A DNA stretch of 64,000 nucleotides, taken from positions 240,757 through 304,756 of the forward strand of contig OENT01000019.1 of the NCBI GenBank assembly GCA_900239685.1, given 5' to 3'. This stretch comes from Rotaria macrura. Taxonomy: Eukaryota > Rotifera > Eurotatoria > Philodinida > Philodinidae. Positions 16,738 through 28,441 of the stretch are shown here, in pieces (positions within the stretch are counted from its first letter, which is position 1; every line of letters starts with the position of its first letter). Both the position numbers and the translations under genes were made by a program. The notes beneath the pieces were generated by a model. It made no database searches, was not told where the DNA came from, and saw nothing but the letters and a program-made list of their open reading frames with translations.

Positions 16738-17526
16738 ATGACGGAATCAAACGTAACTTTTGATGATCAAACTCAACGAATCATTCTTTCACCTGTTCAA
16801 TTAACACCTGATCGAACTGGCTTATTCATAGCATTATTTTTATTATTTCTTCTTTTTATTCTCATTTCTTATCTATTTTACGGTTTCCTTTCATTTAAAC
16901 GTTTCTCTTCTCAACAAAATAATATTCAAAGTGCTGCAGCTGATGAACATTTGAACAACAAAATTATTCTCGATGACAACGAGGATCTTGTTAATAGTAA
17001 TGGAGATATTATACTCGGACGTCAAAGTTCATTTTCAGATTGTGGTACATCATTGCGTTCATCATCGATACGTTCGCATGTGAATCAACGTGCTAAACGA
17101 AGTAGTTCCTATAAGTATTGTTCTCAAACATCAAACTATCTATTAACACCATGTTTATCATCGCAATTAACAAACAATGGTGATGAATCTGTACCGACAA
17201 CAATCATTGTTGAACCAAATGATGCTCACTTAGCGAATGCATTATCTCGTTCAATATCCAAATATTATGAACGTAAAAGAAAACCAATATTAAAACGTCG
17301 TATTCAGTCATGTGAAGATATAGCATTGCAATCGAAATCTCCGAAAAAAGGAGCCGAATTGCAAACAACCATTTCATTACCGCTTCGTCGAAATTTACAA
17401 TTGACAGATAAATCTAATCGGCAACATCAAAGAACAACATCATTTAAAACAAGACCGACTACTATTTATGAATTATACAAATCAGACAGAATGAGAATTG
17501 CTAATCTACTCGTTTCTGATGCTTAG
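16738..17526 (+). CDS. Single-pass membrane protein of unknown function
   Basis: 262 residues in one exon from ATG 16738 (MTESNVTFDDQTQ). The reading frame is open further upstream but has no ATG there. A pyrimidine-rich acceptor TTTTTTTTCAAG at about 16712-16723 suggests an upstream untranslated exon. A short N-terminal segment holds the glycosylation sequon NVT. One hydrophobic helix follows at residues ~28-51 (GLFIALFLLFLLFILISYLF), then a Lys/Arg-rich tail of ~210 residues with many serines and runs such as RKRKPILKRR. By the positive-inside rule the N terminus would be outside. I do not recognise a family. The gene is convergent with the KCNQ1-like gene, whose stop codon is 250 bp downstream. 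Confidence 0.7.
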   Translation: MTESNVTFDDQTQRIILSPVQLTPDRTGLFIALFLLFLLFILISYLFYGFLSFKRFSSQQNNIQSAAADEHLNNKIILDDNEDLVNSNGDIILGRQSSFSDCGTSLRSSSIRSHVNQRAKRSSSYKYCSQTSNYLLTPCLSSQLTNNGDESVPTTIIVEPNDAHLANALSRSISKYYERKRKPILKRRIQSCEDIALQSKSPKKGAELQTTISLPLRRNLQLTDKSNRQHQRTTSFKTRPTTIYELYKSDRMRIANLLVSDA

Positions 17527-17776
17527 AATATATCAACAATACTATGAATTATAGTAGCTCATTTATTTTTACTTGTTGATATAATCGAATTCAACGGTTG
17601 GATAAAAGGATTTTTACACATATTCATTTAGATCTTCTATTGTTCCAAAAAATAGAATCATTGTACTCAGTTACTGCTCCATTATTCGTTTCTTTGTTTT
17701 TTTATATTCACGCTGAATAATAAGAGAAAAGCAAAAGACAAGACTTGAATAACAACAATCAAAAAATAGGTCAGTC

Positions 17777-20700
17777 TTATGGAATTCTTTGGTCAACAGA
17801 AGAAAATTTAACACCTACATTAGGAGCATTTGATTTTGTTGAACGCTGGTGAGTGTTACTTATTATCGATACATGATTCAATCTATCATCGATATTTCGA
17901 ATTAATTCGTAAATATTTTCCACGGTTTGTTTCATATCAATAATTGCACATTCGACACGTTGCATGCGTGCAAGAACAGTTTGTTTTGAACGTTCTTCAT
18001 TAGCTACTGGTGGTTGTTTACCGATGGTATGTTCAAGTCTAATCAACAGAAAAAAGAACATGGCAAGGCGCATCATTCTTTCCTCGTTGCTTTACTTTCG
18101 TTGTAGTTCTTTGATTCTCATCATCATATTGATATGTCCATGCGAATATTGTTCCAATACATCTCGTACATCATAAGGTTTGCGGGCTTGCTAGAAATGA
18201 ATACATTTCGAAGAAATCCAAACAACAAGAAACTCAATTTTACTTGAAAGCGTCTACGAGCAACGATTAATTGCATTTTACGAACACAACGAATCATTCG
18301 TTTATGATCTTCGGTTAAACTAATTAATGAAATGAAATAAAATAAAAAATAGAATGAAACATTTCAACTGTATGAAATAATTCATCGTTCTCGTTAGGGT
18401 TTCCTTAAATAATTGATTTTTGATGCATGCAAATTTAATGGAATAAATATAGTACGCTCGTTTCATAGATCTATATACTCTCGAAATTAGAACGACATCT
18501 ATCAAGAGAATCTTTCGTGTATTCATGTGATTCAAATGAACCAAGACATTCTTTGAAGTAGATAGTAATCTTGCATTGACATTTTCATCTCTGAGTAATA
18601 TTACTAATTCAGAGAAAGATTGACAAGAGAAGAAATACCATGCTAAAAGCAAAAAACAAAGATTCTATGAACTACAGTTGTTTTTCTCTGATATCACAGA
18701 GATAGATTCTTGATGATTGACAGTTATTTTGTTTCTAATAATGTCAATATCATGCATGAAAACGTAAGTCATAAGAAATTCCCGACAAACTCAAGAGAAC
18801 TCTTTCTATTCCAGGATAAAAAGGAAATACTCGCATCAAAAAGATAAGCACTACACAATAATATATATATATATATATATTAGAGTTTCAATTAAACTCA
18901 TGAAATTTTGCATTTATAGCCAGTAACATTGAGTCATTTAGCTCGGATTAACTATTAAAATTTTACTGCTTAACATCATGATAAATTTCAAATGAAAAAG
19001 CACTCTATTATATTAAAATTTGTCATCAAATATGCTGCAAATCTAATCAAGAACTTCTATGCTATATCGAAAGATTTTGTTCTCTTGAGTACTGCTTTGT
19101 GTTTTAAGTACCACTCAACCATAAGCGTAATAACGGCATCTAGATTCAAAAAAACTATTGACTCGAAGTTACTAAAAATAAACAAATGCCAAATGCTATA
19201 TCGAAGATGAGGATACATAACATGTACTAAGGGAATCTTTCATGAAGGATATCTAGGTAAAGGCATGAGCACAAAGATGCTTTGAAACATGATACTTCTA
19301 GATTGAATTGACACAATTTAGATATTATTAAGGCCCCTCCTCCCAGACTTCAGAAAAAAGTCAATTTTTGGGAAAAATCCGAAATTGAGATAAAAGCACC
19401 AGAAGAAAGCCCCTTCCTTGATCTTTCAGAATTGATATAGGTTTTTACCCCCAATCTCTTTTTTTGTAAGTCCTCTAAAAAAACTTAATTTTTTTCAAAA
19501 ATTTCGAAATTCAGATAAATGAATAAAATATTGGCGTGTTTTTCGCTCTTTCCGAATTAATATAGGTTTTTACCCAAAACCTCGATTTGCCAGAAAATTT
19601 GAGGATTTCCGGAAGCCCTCCTCGAAAAAACTAAACTTTCGTCAAAAATTCTGAAATATCGAAAATGTTTGTCGAAAAAATCTTTTTCGTTTTTTCTCAG
19701 TTTGCCCTTTCAAAAAAGCGCATCCCTGATTTCTCAGTCCAGGTCCATACGATGTGTTAAATTGGTTTTTTTGAAAGAGCATGTCATGGTGCAGGGCACT
19801 GCAGAGCCCTTTTTTTAAAAACTCGTTCTTTGAGACTATATAATAAGGGATCGTTATTGAAAGCCCCCCTCCTTTTTTTTCGGGATTTTCGAAGTCATTG
19901 AAATTGTGATTCCTGTTTTCCGCTAAAAAAGTAAGAATTAAATAAAAAGGACTCTGTAGTGCCCTCCCTGTGCACATGCTCTTTCTAACAGAAAAAATTA
20001 AAGATATGGCATGAACCTGGGCCGAAAAATTTGGGTTGCCCCATTTGCTATTTTCGACCCTTGTCAGGTCCGTAACTCAGCCAAAAATCATGATAAAAGG
20101 TTGAAAATTTAGCCATAACCTTTTCATACCAAGCCTAACATATCGTGTAAGTTTTACGTGATTCGAACGTTGGGGGGGGGGGGTTGGCGGGCTTAAGCAT
20201 CTACACTAGATATGTGCGAAAATGTAATCTCAAGTTGTTTTGGATAGATAATATTAATCGACTTTTGTATGTGAGAATATTTACAATCTATCTTCATGGA
20301 TGAGTTTCACTATTTAACATTCAATGGAGTAAAAATGAATTTGAAGAAAAAACAAGTTTTATTTCCTAAAACTGAAATGTATGTGGTGACTTATTTTCTA
20401 TCCATAACATGTTACTTAATAAAGGAAAACAGACTACAGGAACCAGAGCTCTGTGGGACGGGACGGGACAGTAAAAATGAAAAGGGGCGGGACTGAACTG
20501 ATTCCTCTCGGGACGAGACGGGAACAGATCAATTAACTTCTCTGTCCCGCCAATTTCATACAAGCACAATCGGCATTGAGTATTTTGCATTCATTGCAGC
20601 ATTTATGCATTAAGTTAAGCATGCATACGTTAGAGGTCATTCGATTGGTTGTCTTCACACAATGTCAATATGTCACTTGTATGAAGTGATACAGTGATTG

Positions 20701-23700
20701 TATTGTAATCATCGTTCACGTCATTCCAATTTTTTTAAAAATTATTTAGATGTTTACAGTATATTTTTTGTTTGATTAGGTACTCGAGATGCAGTATTTT
20801 AGCTAGTGTTTCTTATTGTAATTTTGATTGTTTTCGTGTAATAAGGACTTCTCATGTAAAAATTATCGTGAAACAAGTTTTCCATGCAAATATCATCGTG
20901 ATAGAAAGTTTTTTCATGTATATGTTATCTTGTAACTAGGGAACTACAAAGTGGTCCCCTGAGACCTGAGCTGCGACGAAAGATTTTTATTTTTATGGGG
21001 CCGATACCAATAACTTATCCAGATGGCCCCGATGTCTCCTTTTATGGAAAAGATTTGAAGGTTTACGCTTAATCTTGCAAAAAATTGCTTGCGCTTAAGA
21101 AAGCTGTTGTTGCAACCCCTGTTGGGTTAAAATGCGCAACACAATGTAACTACTGTTACTAATTACTTGAAAGTTGTTTTCTTTGATTTATCTTGCGAAA
21201 CATAGCTCACAACCATTTTACTAATCTTCTACAATTACATTACGGAAGAAGTTCGTCTACAATAATGATATTCTATAGACTTACGGCTTTGATCGTATAT
21301 CGATAACATCACTTACGATCTCCATGTGAATGTGCAGGTCGCGTCTGTTAGGATCTGTGACGTCTCTGGAATCCGTCAGTCATGGTCTGTAATAATGGTG
21401 GAGGGGCACGTCGGTAACGATAGGTGGAAGAGCAGGAGTGCGTCAGAAATTTCTACTCTAAACACTTCAACTCTCCTCTCACATCATGATTCACAAAATT
21501 GGAATCAGAAGTTATAGAAAATTTTAACTAGAACAAGGATCGGGACCAAGACTATTGTATCAACAGGACCGGGATCAGAAAAAGTTTTTTAACGGGACCG
21601 GGACCATACAAAGGTGGTCCCACAGTTCCCTGCTTGTAACTGATAAATAGTAAAATAAATAGATTTCATCGAATACGGAAGGAGAAATCAACTAGTATGT
21701 TTTAACCATATTATCAAACAAAAAGAAAGAATTATATTTATATGTTAGAATAAGACGGGACGGGACAATTTTTTGGGCGTCCCGCGGAGCTCTGATAAGA
21801 ACTATTAGGTTCTTTATAAAGAATTACTTGCTTTTTGCTTTCGTGATAATAAGTTCTAGTTATGACATGAGTCTTTAAAAATATAATTTTCACCAGGGCA
21901 TCCATTATGGATCATCCTTTTTGTTATAATACCATACAATAAAAGCAAAGACTTATTTAAGTTGGATGTGTGATCTGCACATTCGTAGCATGATGTCTAT
22001 CGCATTACTTTTATCTAATTGACAAAAACAAACTTGTATCATCAATTAAAGACATTTTCTGTCATTTGAATTCAATTTTCTTACAAACGCAGAAAAAAAT
22101 GATTTCATCTACATTTGAATATTTCTTATCGCTTTTTATATTTTTTATTGTGTTATGTCTAAGCTTTGTCTATACGCATAAACAAATTCATTTTTACTAC
22201 AATCAAACTAGAATTAGCTTGACTGTGAAAGAGAATAAATGAGATTGTGTCAAATATTCAAACTCTAGAAGCAATATACTTCGAGAAGATTCCAAAGCAA
22301 TAAACATGTTTTTATTCTTACTACAAATCATCATCAGTTGTTTCTTTCAAGTACATTAAAAATTTCTAATATGACATTGGACTTTTGGGAAACAAACAGG
22401 AACGAAGATAAATTTTATTTCTTGTTCTATTATGAATCGTTACTTACGACCAAAGTTTACTAGGTTCTTCTTCAAAATCTTCATCATCATGATCATTACT
22501 TGACGTCAAATAACATCCTTCACAGATGAAATACAAAAACAACATCTAATCAAGTTAACAACTTCTCTCTACCTGTAGTGTTCGATGTTGATGAAGTTGA
22601 ATTTCGAGTATCACGTACTTCTGGTGACTGTAAAAGATTCGGCGAAGACAGTTGACTATTTCGTTTTGCTCGACTTTTTCGCATGGAACTTGATAGACGT
22701 AAATACCGAAGTTTCTCTGCTGTTCTTTCTACAAGAAGTAAAAATAGAAGATGAAGAATCTTTCATTATGTCAAAACATTTTTCTTTCTATTATTTTCAT
22801 CATACCACCGAACGTTTGATTATTTGTTGTGAATGTTTTATTAGTTGGTGATGATAGATTTGGATCGACTACATTTAAATACATATTCCATGTGGCAACA
22901 CAAGATGAACCTGGTGCACTCGCATGAACACGCCATGCTGCTTGAATTAATGTTGCTGCTGCTGGAATTTGTCGAGAGAAATGCTTTTGTCGTTGTTTTT
23001 GTTGAACCTTAAGGGCAAAACCCGAACCGAGTATACCCTGGTAAAATAAACTAGGTAATATATTATGTCTGTTTCGTTTTCTAAATAGAAATATTTACAG
23101 CTGGCAAAGCAAAAAATGATATTGCAAATATAGCGAAACAGGCAGCAATAATTTTTCCTAGCCTGAAAAGAATTTGTTTTTTAATCTTTGATTTTTTTTT
23201 ATTGAAAATTAAAATAATCTATATTACGTACCATGTAATCGGATAGACATCACCATATCTAGTCATAGAAAAATAATATGAAACTAAAAAAAGAACTACG
23301 CTATCGAATTTACCCAATCGTTGTAATTGTAATAACACCCCACCTGCATAAACAAAAGGTTTTTGTTACTTATGAATGTTTTTCTTTTGTTTTAAACGTA
23401 CCATAATGCATCTGCATATGATTCGAAACGACTATCATTCCCTTTAGCACCTCTTAAATTTTCGTCTTTTTCATCTTTTTCAGCGATATAAACAAGATAA
23501 CTGCAAGAAATCAACGCAAGGAATCCAATATATAATGTTGTAATTAATTCCTTTAGTAATAGATAACAAAAATTAAAAAAAGAGCAAGACATGAGAAAAT
23601 TTATTTATTATTCTCACTTGTCGATGAATATAAACAACACTTCCTAGCAATCGCCATGTACCACCATGTCGATCAACATGTAAGACACGTAAAATTTGTA

Positions 23701-24440
23701 GGAATCGAACGCCACGAATAGCTGATGCAGCGAATGTTTGCCGATCGGTGGCTAATGTTATTAATAAAGTTGACGCAACAACAACTAATAAATCTTTATA
23801 GTAATAAAGAAAAATTAAAAAAAAGAACTATGTCATAAACTAATCATCATGGCAAGTATACTTTTATTCTTACCAATAACAGCAATAGGTTTTCGTGCAA
23901 AACGAAAACGACCTAATATACCCATATATTTACTGCGACATCCAGCTGACCAAAGTCTTAGAACATATTCGATACCAAAAAATAGAACAAGAAATATCTC
24001 AATCCAATAAACATGTATCGATATAGATGCCGAAAATCTTTCAATTGTTGACAATACGGATAGAACAAGGCAAACAAGCACCACCAAAAATCTAAATTTA
24101 AAATCTAAATAAATTCATATTTTCTTTCGTTTAAGTCGTCAAATTTTTTAACGTACACGAAAAAATGATAAAAAAAACATTTGAGTCCAGCTGGTCTTTC
24201 AAGGAAGTTATATAATAAAATTTGAAAATTGGAATGAATCGAACGTGCATTATTCTTCGGTAGGTATGGCATTGGTAAATATGCTAATGAATAATATGTT
24301 GCAATAGATGGATAACTTAAACGTGTACCATGTCTTGTTGAATGATAGAAAAATGAGAGATCTACATTTCGATCTCTTTTTAACGATTCCGATCCATCAT
24401 TATGAGGCTCTCTTCCACGAAGATGATGATGAAAATGCAT
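17777..24440 (-). CDS. KCNQ1: KCNQ1-type voltage-gated potassium channel alpha subunit, 13 exons
   Basis: Tetrameric Kv7 channel subunit of the plasma membrane carrying slow, PIP2- and calmodulin-dependent K+ current. Exons on the minus strand: 24440-24157, 24091-23874, 23793-23618, 23550-23402, 23343-23314, 23258-23232, 23162-23099, 23037-22806, 22728-22573, 22517-22448, 18319-18244, 18190-18096 and 18038-17777, giving about 612 residues. S1 begins near residue 88. S2 has [14 protein letters not shown], and S3 follows. S4 is [18 protein letters not shown] (~193-209) with the KCNQ1-type charge order R-R-Q-R-H-R. S5 starts at ~227 ([10 protein letters not shown]). The filter is TTIGYGD (~283-289). 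S6 ends in the Kv7 gate FALPAGILGSGF. The calmodulin IQ region is [19 protein letters not shown] then [10 protein letters not shown]. Helix C begins [18 protein letters not shown], and a final coiled coil follows. S4 and the post-S4 [11 protein letters not shown] are closer to KCNQ1 than to KCNQ2-5. Exon 8 could end at 22809 instead, removing one residue. Intron 10 (18320-22447) is very long and full of repeats. Confidence 0.96.
18861..18882. repeat. TA dinucleotide microsatellite in KCNQ1 intron 10
   Basis: A run of alternating T and A, about 11 units. Similar TA runs occur at about 24905-24930, 35939-35960, 54307-54322, 54412-54430 and 60058-60086. Confidence 0.85.
19349..19670. repeat. Degenerate tandem repeat, about three units of 120-145 bp
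   Basis: Three diverged units can be aligned by eye. Each has CTTCAG- or CTC-like sequence, then AAAAAA-CT/GT-AA-TTTT, then CAAAAATTTCGAAATTCAGATA or a variant; they begin near 19349, 19470 and 19614. Between them the phrase GATATAGGTTTTTACCC recurs as GAATTGATATAGG (about 19430) and GAATTAATATAGG (about 19555). The array lies inside KCNQ1 intron 10. It may belong to a larger region of similar composition running to a poly-G run near 20173-20185. Confidence 0.55.
20444..21794. mobile_element. hAT-like non-autonomous element (outer copy, interrupted)
   Basis: Terminal inverted repeats CAGAGCTCTGTGGGACG (20444-20460) and, at the other end, the reverse complement of CAGAGCTCCGCGGGACG (21778-21794), identical at 15 of 17 positions. 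Flanking 8-mers ACAGGAAC (20436-20443) and ATAAGAAC (21795-21802) match at 6 of 8 positions, as expected for an aged 8-bp target duplication. Subterminal GGGAC repeats are present on both sides. A second element is inserted at 20937-21632, leaving roughly 650 bp of original sequence. No transposase frame is visible. A CAG start and 8-bp duplications are typical of the hAT superfamily; the assignment is inference. Confidence 0.66.
20937..21632. mobile_element. hAT-like non-autonomous element (inner copy) with perfect 8-bp target-site duplication
   Basis: A 696-bp element nested in the outer one. It is flanked on both sides by CTTGTAAC (20929-20936 and 21633-21640), a perfect 8-bp direct repeat. 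Its ends are TAGGGAACT and AGTTCCCTG, an inverted repeat matching at 8 of 9 positions. GTGGTCCC occurs just inside both ends. The perfect duplication implies a younger insertion than the host element. There is no open frame long enough for a transposase, so it must be mobilised in trans. The sequence is richer in G+C than the intron around it. Confidence 0.8.
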
Positions 24441-24908
24441 CAGTAAAAAAAAAACTTGTCGTACACAAGGGAACAGAAAAAAACAAGAGAGAGAGAGAGA
24501 GCAATAGAAAGAACAAAGGAAAAAAAGAGATAAACCGATAGCTCAGAAATATATTTTCAATAATATCTCAGTAAGATGAATAATAAAGACGCAAGTTATT
24601 ATCAATGATTCAATAAATTGTTTCTTGCGTAGATGTTAACGTGTTAGTCGACAAGCTTCAACAAACAAACAAAATATCGTGTTGAAGTTATGCTGTCAAT
24701 TTTATATACTTAGATTAATTAAAAAATGTTCACGAATCTTTTGTATCTATTATGTCTGACAAAAGCAGAATGTGCAATACGTTCTTAATATTTCTAACAG
24801 TGATTTTGTCGCGCTAGTAGCTTGTGTGTTGACTAACTTTTACTCAGTGGTGATTGAATAGATAAACTTACTAATAAGCTAGCCGTGCCTTCCTCAAGCA
24901 TATATATT

Positions 24909-24946
<38 letters not shown>

Positions 24947-27481
24947 TTAGAACATTCATCACGACTGAATGAGTGAATATGAACGTGGCGGCAAGTATGA
25001 AAAGCCATTCTCTTGTTGTGCTCAATCAATTTGAAAACTAAAAGACAGCGATATGAAGGGTAGACAGATTAGAGAACACTGATGAAGAGAAGTAAAGACT
25101 GAAGAAAAGAATCTTTCTATTTTCATTAAAGTATGTTTAGCCTGATGTCATTATTATTTATTAGTAATTCAATCTTTTATGGCGAAGTTTTAATTCTTAA
25201 AAATCTTGAAATATACCCTTAAAATAGTTAATGAACGAAAAAATAACCGAGGATATGTTTTCTTTAAAAAAAAGAAACAGATTTTTATTAGGTATTTGTG
25301 CAATTCCATTAACTTAATAATCTTAGTTACATTCGTCAGCTCGTTGATGATGACCTTCATAGTGTTCGATATTCAGTAAGATACGAATTTTTTCATGATG
25401 TCAATTAGCTCCCTAGCTCATCCTTCTTTACTTACACAAAAAGCGAATATTTAGAGTTGTTGTCATGCACATGTTGCTTTGCACTCAGCGTTCAACTGTA
25501 AGCAGTATTGATGAAATGCTGAAAATAATCCTTCACAAGTCCAAAACAATAACTAACAAAAGATATAAATGCCTGATTAGTTTAACAAGCTCAAGAAATT
25601 CGACTATGAACATCAGAATACGTAAGAAAGGTCTCATCATAACTTCAGAGGAGTGCTTTATTTCTACAAATAATCAAAAGCAAGTAAAACACGGTTGACG
25701 AATGACGACTAGTAATATAAGAATAGAGAACTAAAATATACGAGAGGAAAATAACTACTAGATTATTATGCTAGGTAGATGTGCTATTTTTATTGCATGT
25801 ATATTATTTTCTCCTTTTATTTCTCACATTTACAATGGTGGATCTACAGTATGGTAATAATAAATAGTTCAAAAAACATTCCTTATCATAGACGTCCTGT
25901 ATTTATCTTGCTATAATCTGTATAACCATACACATGCTTGCAGCATGCATTTCGTGATAAATACCTGCGAAAAAAATATATATAAAGTAAACGGAATCGG
26001 ATTTATTTTCTTTTTACAGCAATGATTTCAAATATGAATATTCAAATATCATTATAGCATTTAGTCAACCGTATGATTATATGTAATCGATGATTTTTTT
26101 TTCTTTATTTTGCACATTGATTATATTCTATCACGAAAAATTAAAATTAAAAGTTGCAAACTACGTACACATGTATGTATTGATTGCTTGGTGTTTTGTT
26201 ACATCACAAGTATAAACCGAACAAAAACAAAAGAATGAAATTTTTTCACTGCTTGGCATCATTGTCAAAGTATCATTGTTTGCATTTCTAACTAACTCAT
26301 GACAATTTATTCATCGGTGGTTTTTCATTAAACAGTGTTTTTATATAAATAACTATTTATAAGTTCGACCGAGAAATACATGTTTCTATACTTACGATAA
26401 TATACAGATCTTACCATCCGGGAGACATTAACTTTTCGTGTTAACTAAATTAAGATTCAACAACAATGTATTTCAATTCATGAACTGTCAAAAACGGAAT
26501 AATCAAACAAATATGCCATGAAGAAAAATGCATGCTTTTTTCCAGATTTTCCACATACATCGTATAAGATTCAAATAAAACTGAGCTCTTGTTCTAATGC
26601 TCATCAACTAAATGTAACTTGTCTGTCTGATCGATATACATAGAACATAAATCTGTATTTCATGTGAATATATATAATGCGTACGGATCTATCTATCAAT
26701 GCACGACCATTATGTTTGTCAAAGCCAATTAGCTGACATGTAAAACATGTATTGCAAATTCAGTCCACTTTTTATTACAGATGAATTACAAAGTTAAGAG
26801 CATTTGAAAAGTTATACTTATGCCCAATAAAAAATACGATAAAAATATATAGAAGTAGAACCAATATTCGGATTTGTGATGCGTATTTTTTCTTTCATTG
26901 ACTATTTTACATAAGTATATACTGATACCCTTTCAATACGAAAGAAACTCGCCTCAATACAACATTGATGTGAGATAATCATGTAAAGAGAGGAAAATGA
27001 CAGAAGGTGCATAATTCGAGAAGAAAACGGAGAAAGTGAAAAAAGAAAAACCCTCACATTTGATACACTGTACCAACGTTGTTCCTACATAACTCATACA
27101 TTCAATTGTCTATAATCTGCTCTGTAGACGACCGAACATGACTTGTCCTTGTATTGCCTTTGAATTTTTTGCTTCGTCGTTTTTTTTTCGACAAGACTAA
27201 AGAACACGAGAAGAAAGGAAAAAAACGAATCTCATGATTAAGAGGGAATGAAATAAAATATATAACTCTGGTTCGATGATGACTGAACTCGTTTTCTTCT
27301 CACTGGCATAAGGTGTCAAATAGTTCGAGTTGCAAGCGCATAGTCAAGATTTTTCTTTTTTGTTCTTTCAAAAAGAAACTTAATACCGAGAGCATTTGAT
27401 CAAAAACGAAGCAAGTAGTTACCATCGTCTTATTTCTTTCTAGTATTTTACATAGTTCTTCAACAATTGAAACGAACTACA
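24441..27481. other. Intergenic region
   Basis: About 3 kb between the 5' end of the KCNQ1-like gene and the claudin-like gene; the channel promoter should lie near its left side. Contents seen: a GA run at about 24488-24502, a mixed TA/GA microsatellite at about 24898-24947, and no convincing exon. Confidence 0.5.
24898..24947. repeat. Compound (TA)n(GA)n microsatellite
   Basis: Alternating TA units pass directly into about eight GA units. Confidence 0.85.
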
Positions 27482-28441
27482 ATGGTGGAAAAAGCAAAAA
27501 TATTTTATTTCAGTGTTTTTATTCTTGTTGTATTCGCATTCATATTTCATGTGACTGCTATGGGTCATCATCATTGGAAAAAGGCCAATGCAAGAAATCT
27601 TACCTTTACAAACATGTATGGAATGAACAATACAACAATCGGTTTGTTTACACGATGTGAAACTTCAAGTACGGATAACTCGGAAACATGCTTTCCCAAC
27701 ATGTTTCCTACAAATATCAGCTGTAACTTCATGATTGATTGTCGACGAACACCGTTGAATCCATCTTGTTCATGTGATTATTTACCATCGACAAAAGGTA
27801 TTGCAGCATGTGCCATCATAGCTTCAATATTTCTCGGTTTCACAATCATTATTCTATTTATTCATTCGATTAATACATCAGAAACTCGTTCATTAGGCAT
27901 GATTCTTAGTTTATTACCATTGGTTTTTCTTTTATTCGCATTCATATTCATTCTTATTACACTTATACTTATTGGTAGTTATTTATCCAGAGATGTGATG
28001 TACCTCATACAACAAGGTTCTAGTACGTATATGTTAAAACTTCGGAAAAAGTGCAAAGCGCTGAAATAGGAAACATTTGCCCTTGAGTACGACAAAAACA
28101 TAATAAATCAATAAAGTTGTGAATTTTATTATGAGAAATTATCAGTAATACTAAATTCAATGTTATATTCATTGTGATGAATAATCATTTACATATTTCG
28201 TAAAATATACAATCAAAGAAAACTTTCTTCGTTGTTTGATTGATGACTTTTAATCTTTTGAATTTTTGTTACTATTTCTTTTTTAGATTTCAATTTGGAT
28301 ACACTTCGCGCAACTGCACAAACGGCGTATAAAATACGAGTGGATTGGTCAACTGGTCTCGATATTATATCATTAGTATTCACATTTTTTTCATTTATTC
28401 TCTATAGTGCATTTGTATTTAAATTTGGTCGATCTTCATAA
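27482..28441 (+). CDS. Four-transmembrane protein of claudin/PMP22 type
   Basis: Exons 27482-28022 and 28287-28441 join in phase 1 (donor GTACGT, acceptor TTTTTTAG) to give about 231 residues. The start is MVEKAKIFYF; the upstream frame has no earlier ATG. Four hydrophobic helices are visible: residues ~7-28, ~109-134, ~142-170 and a last one in exon 2 (LDIISLVFTFFSFILYSAFV). The long loop after helix 1 carries TTIGLFTRCE followed by further cysteines (SETCFP, ISCNF, DCRR, SCSCDY), resembling the G-L-W-x-x-C..C signature of claudin-like extracellular loop 1, with F in place of W. NLT, NTT and NIS are glycosylation sequons. Claudin-like proteins sit in cell contacts or accompany membrane channels; no specific role can be read here. 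AATAAA signals at 28102 and 28110 are about 335 bp upstream of the exon 2 stop codon, inside the intron, so an alternative shorter transcript is possible. Confidence 0.72.

Noticed and set aside
19642-19977. 111-codon minus-strand open frame
   Set aside because: Lies in the degenerate repeat region of KCNQ1 intron 10 and reads low-complexity sequence.
24308-24541. Plus-strand open frame across the first KCNQ1 exon
   Set aside because: Antisense to a well-matched exon; its extension is purine-rich simple sequence.
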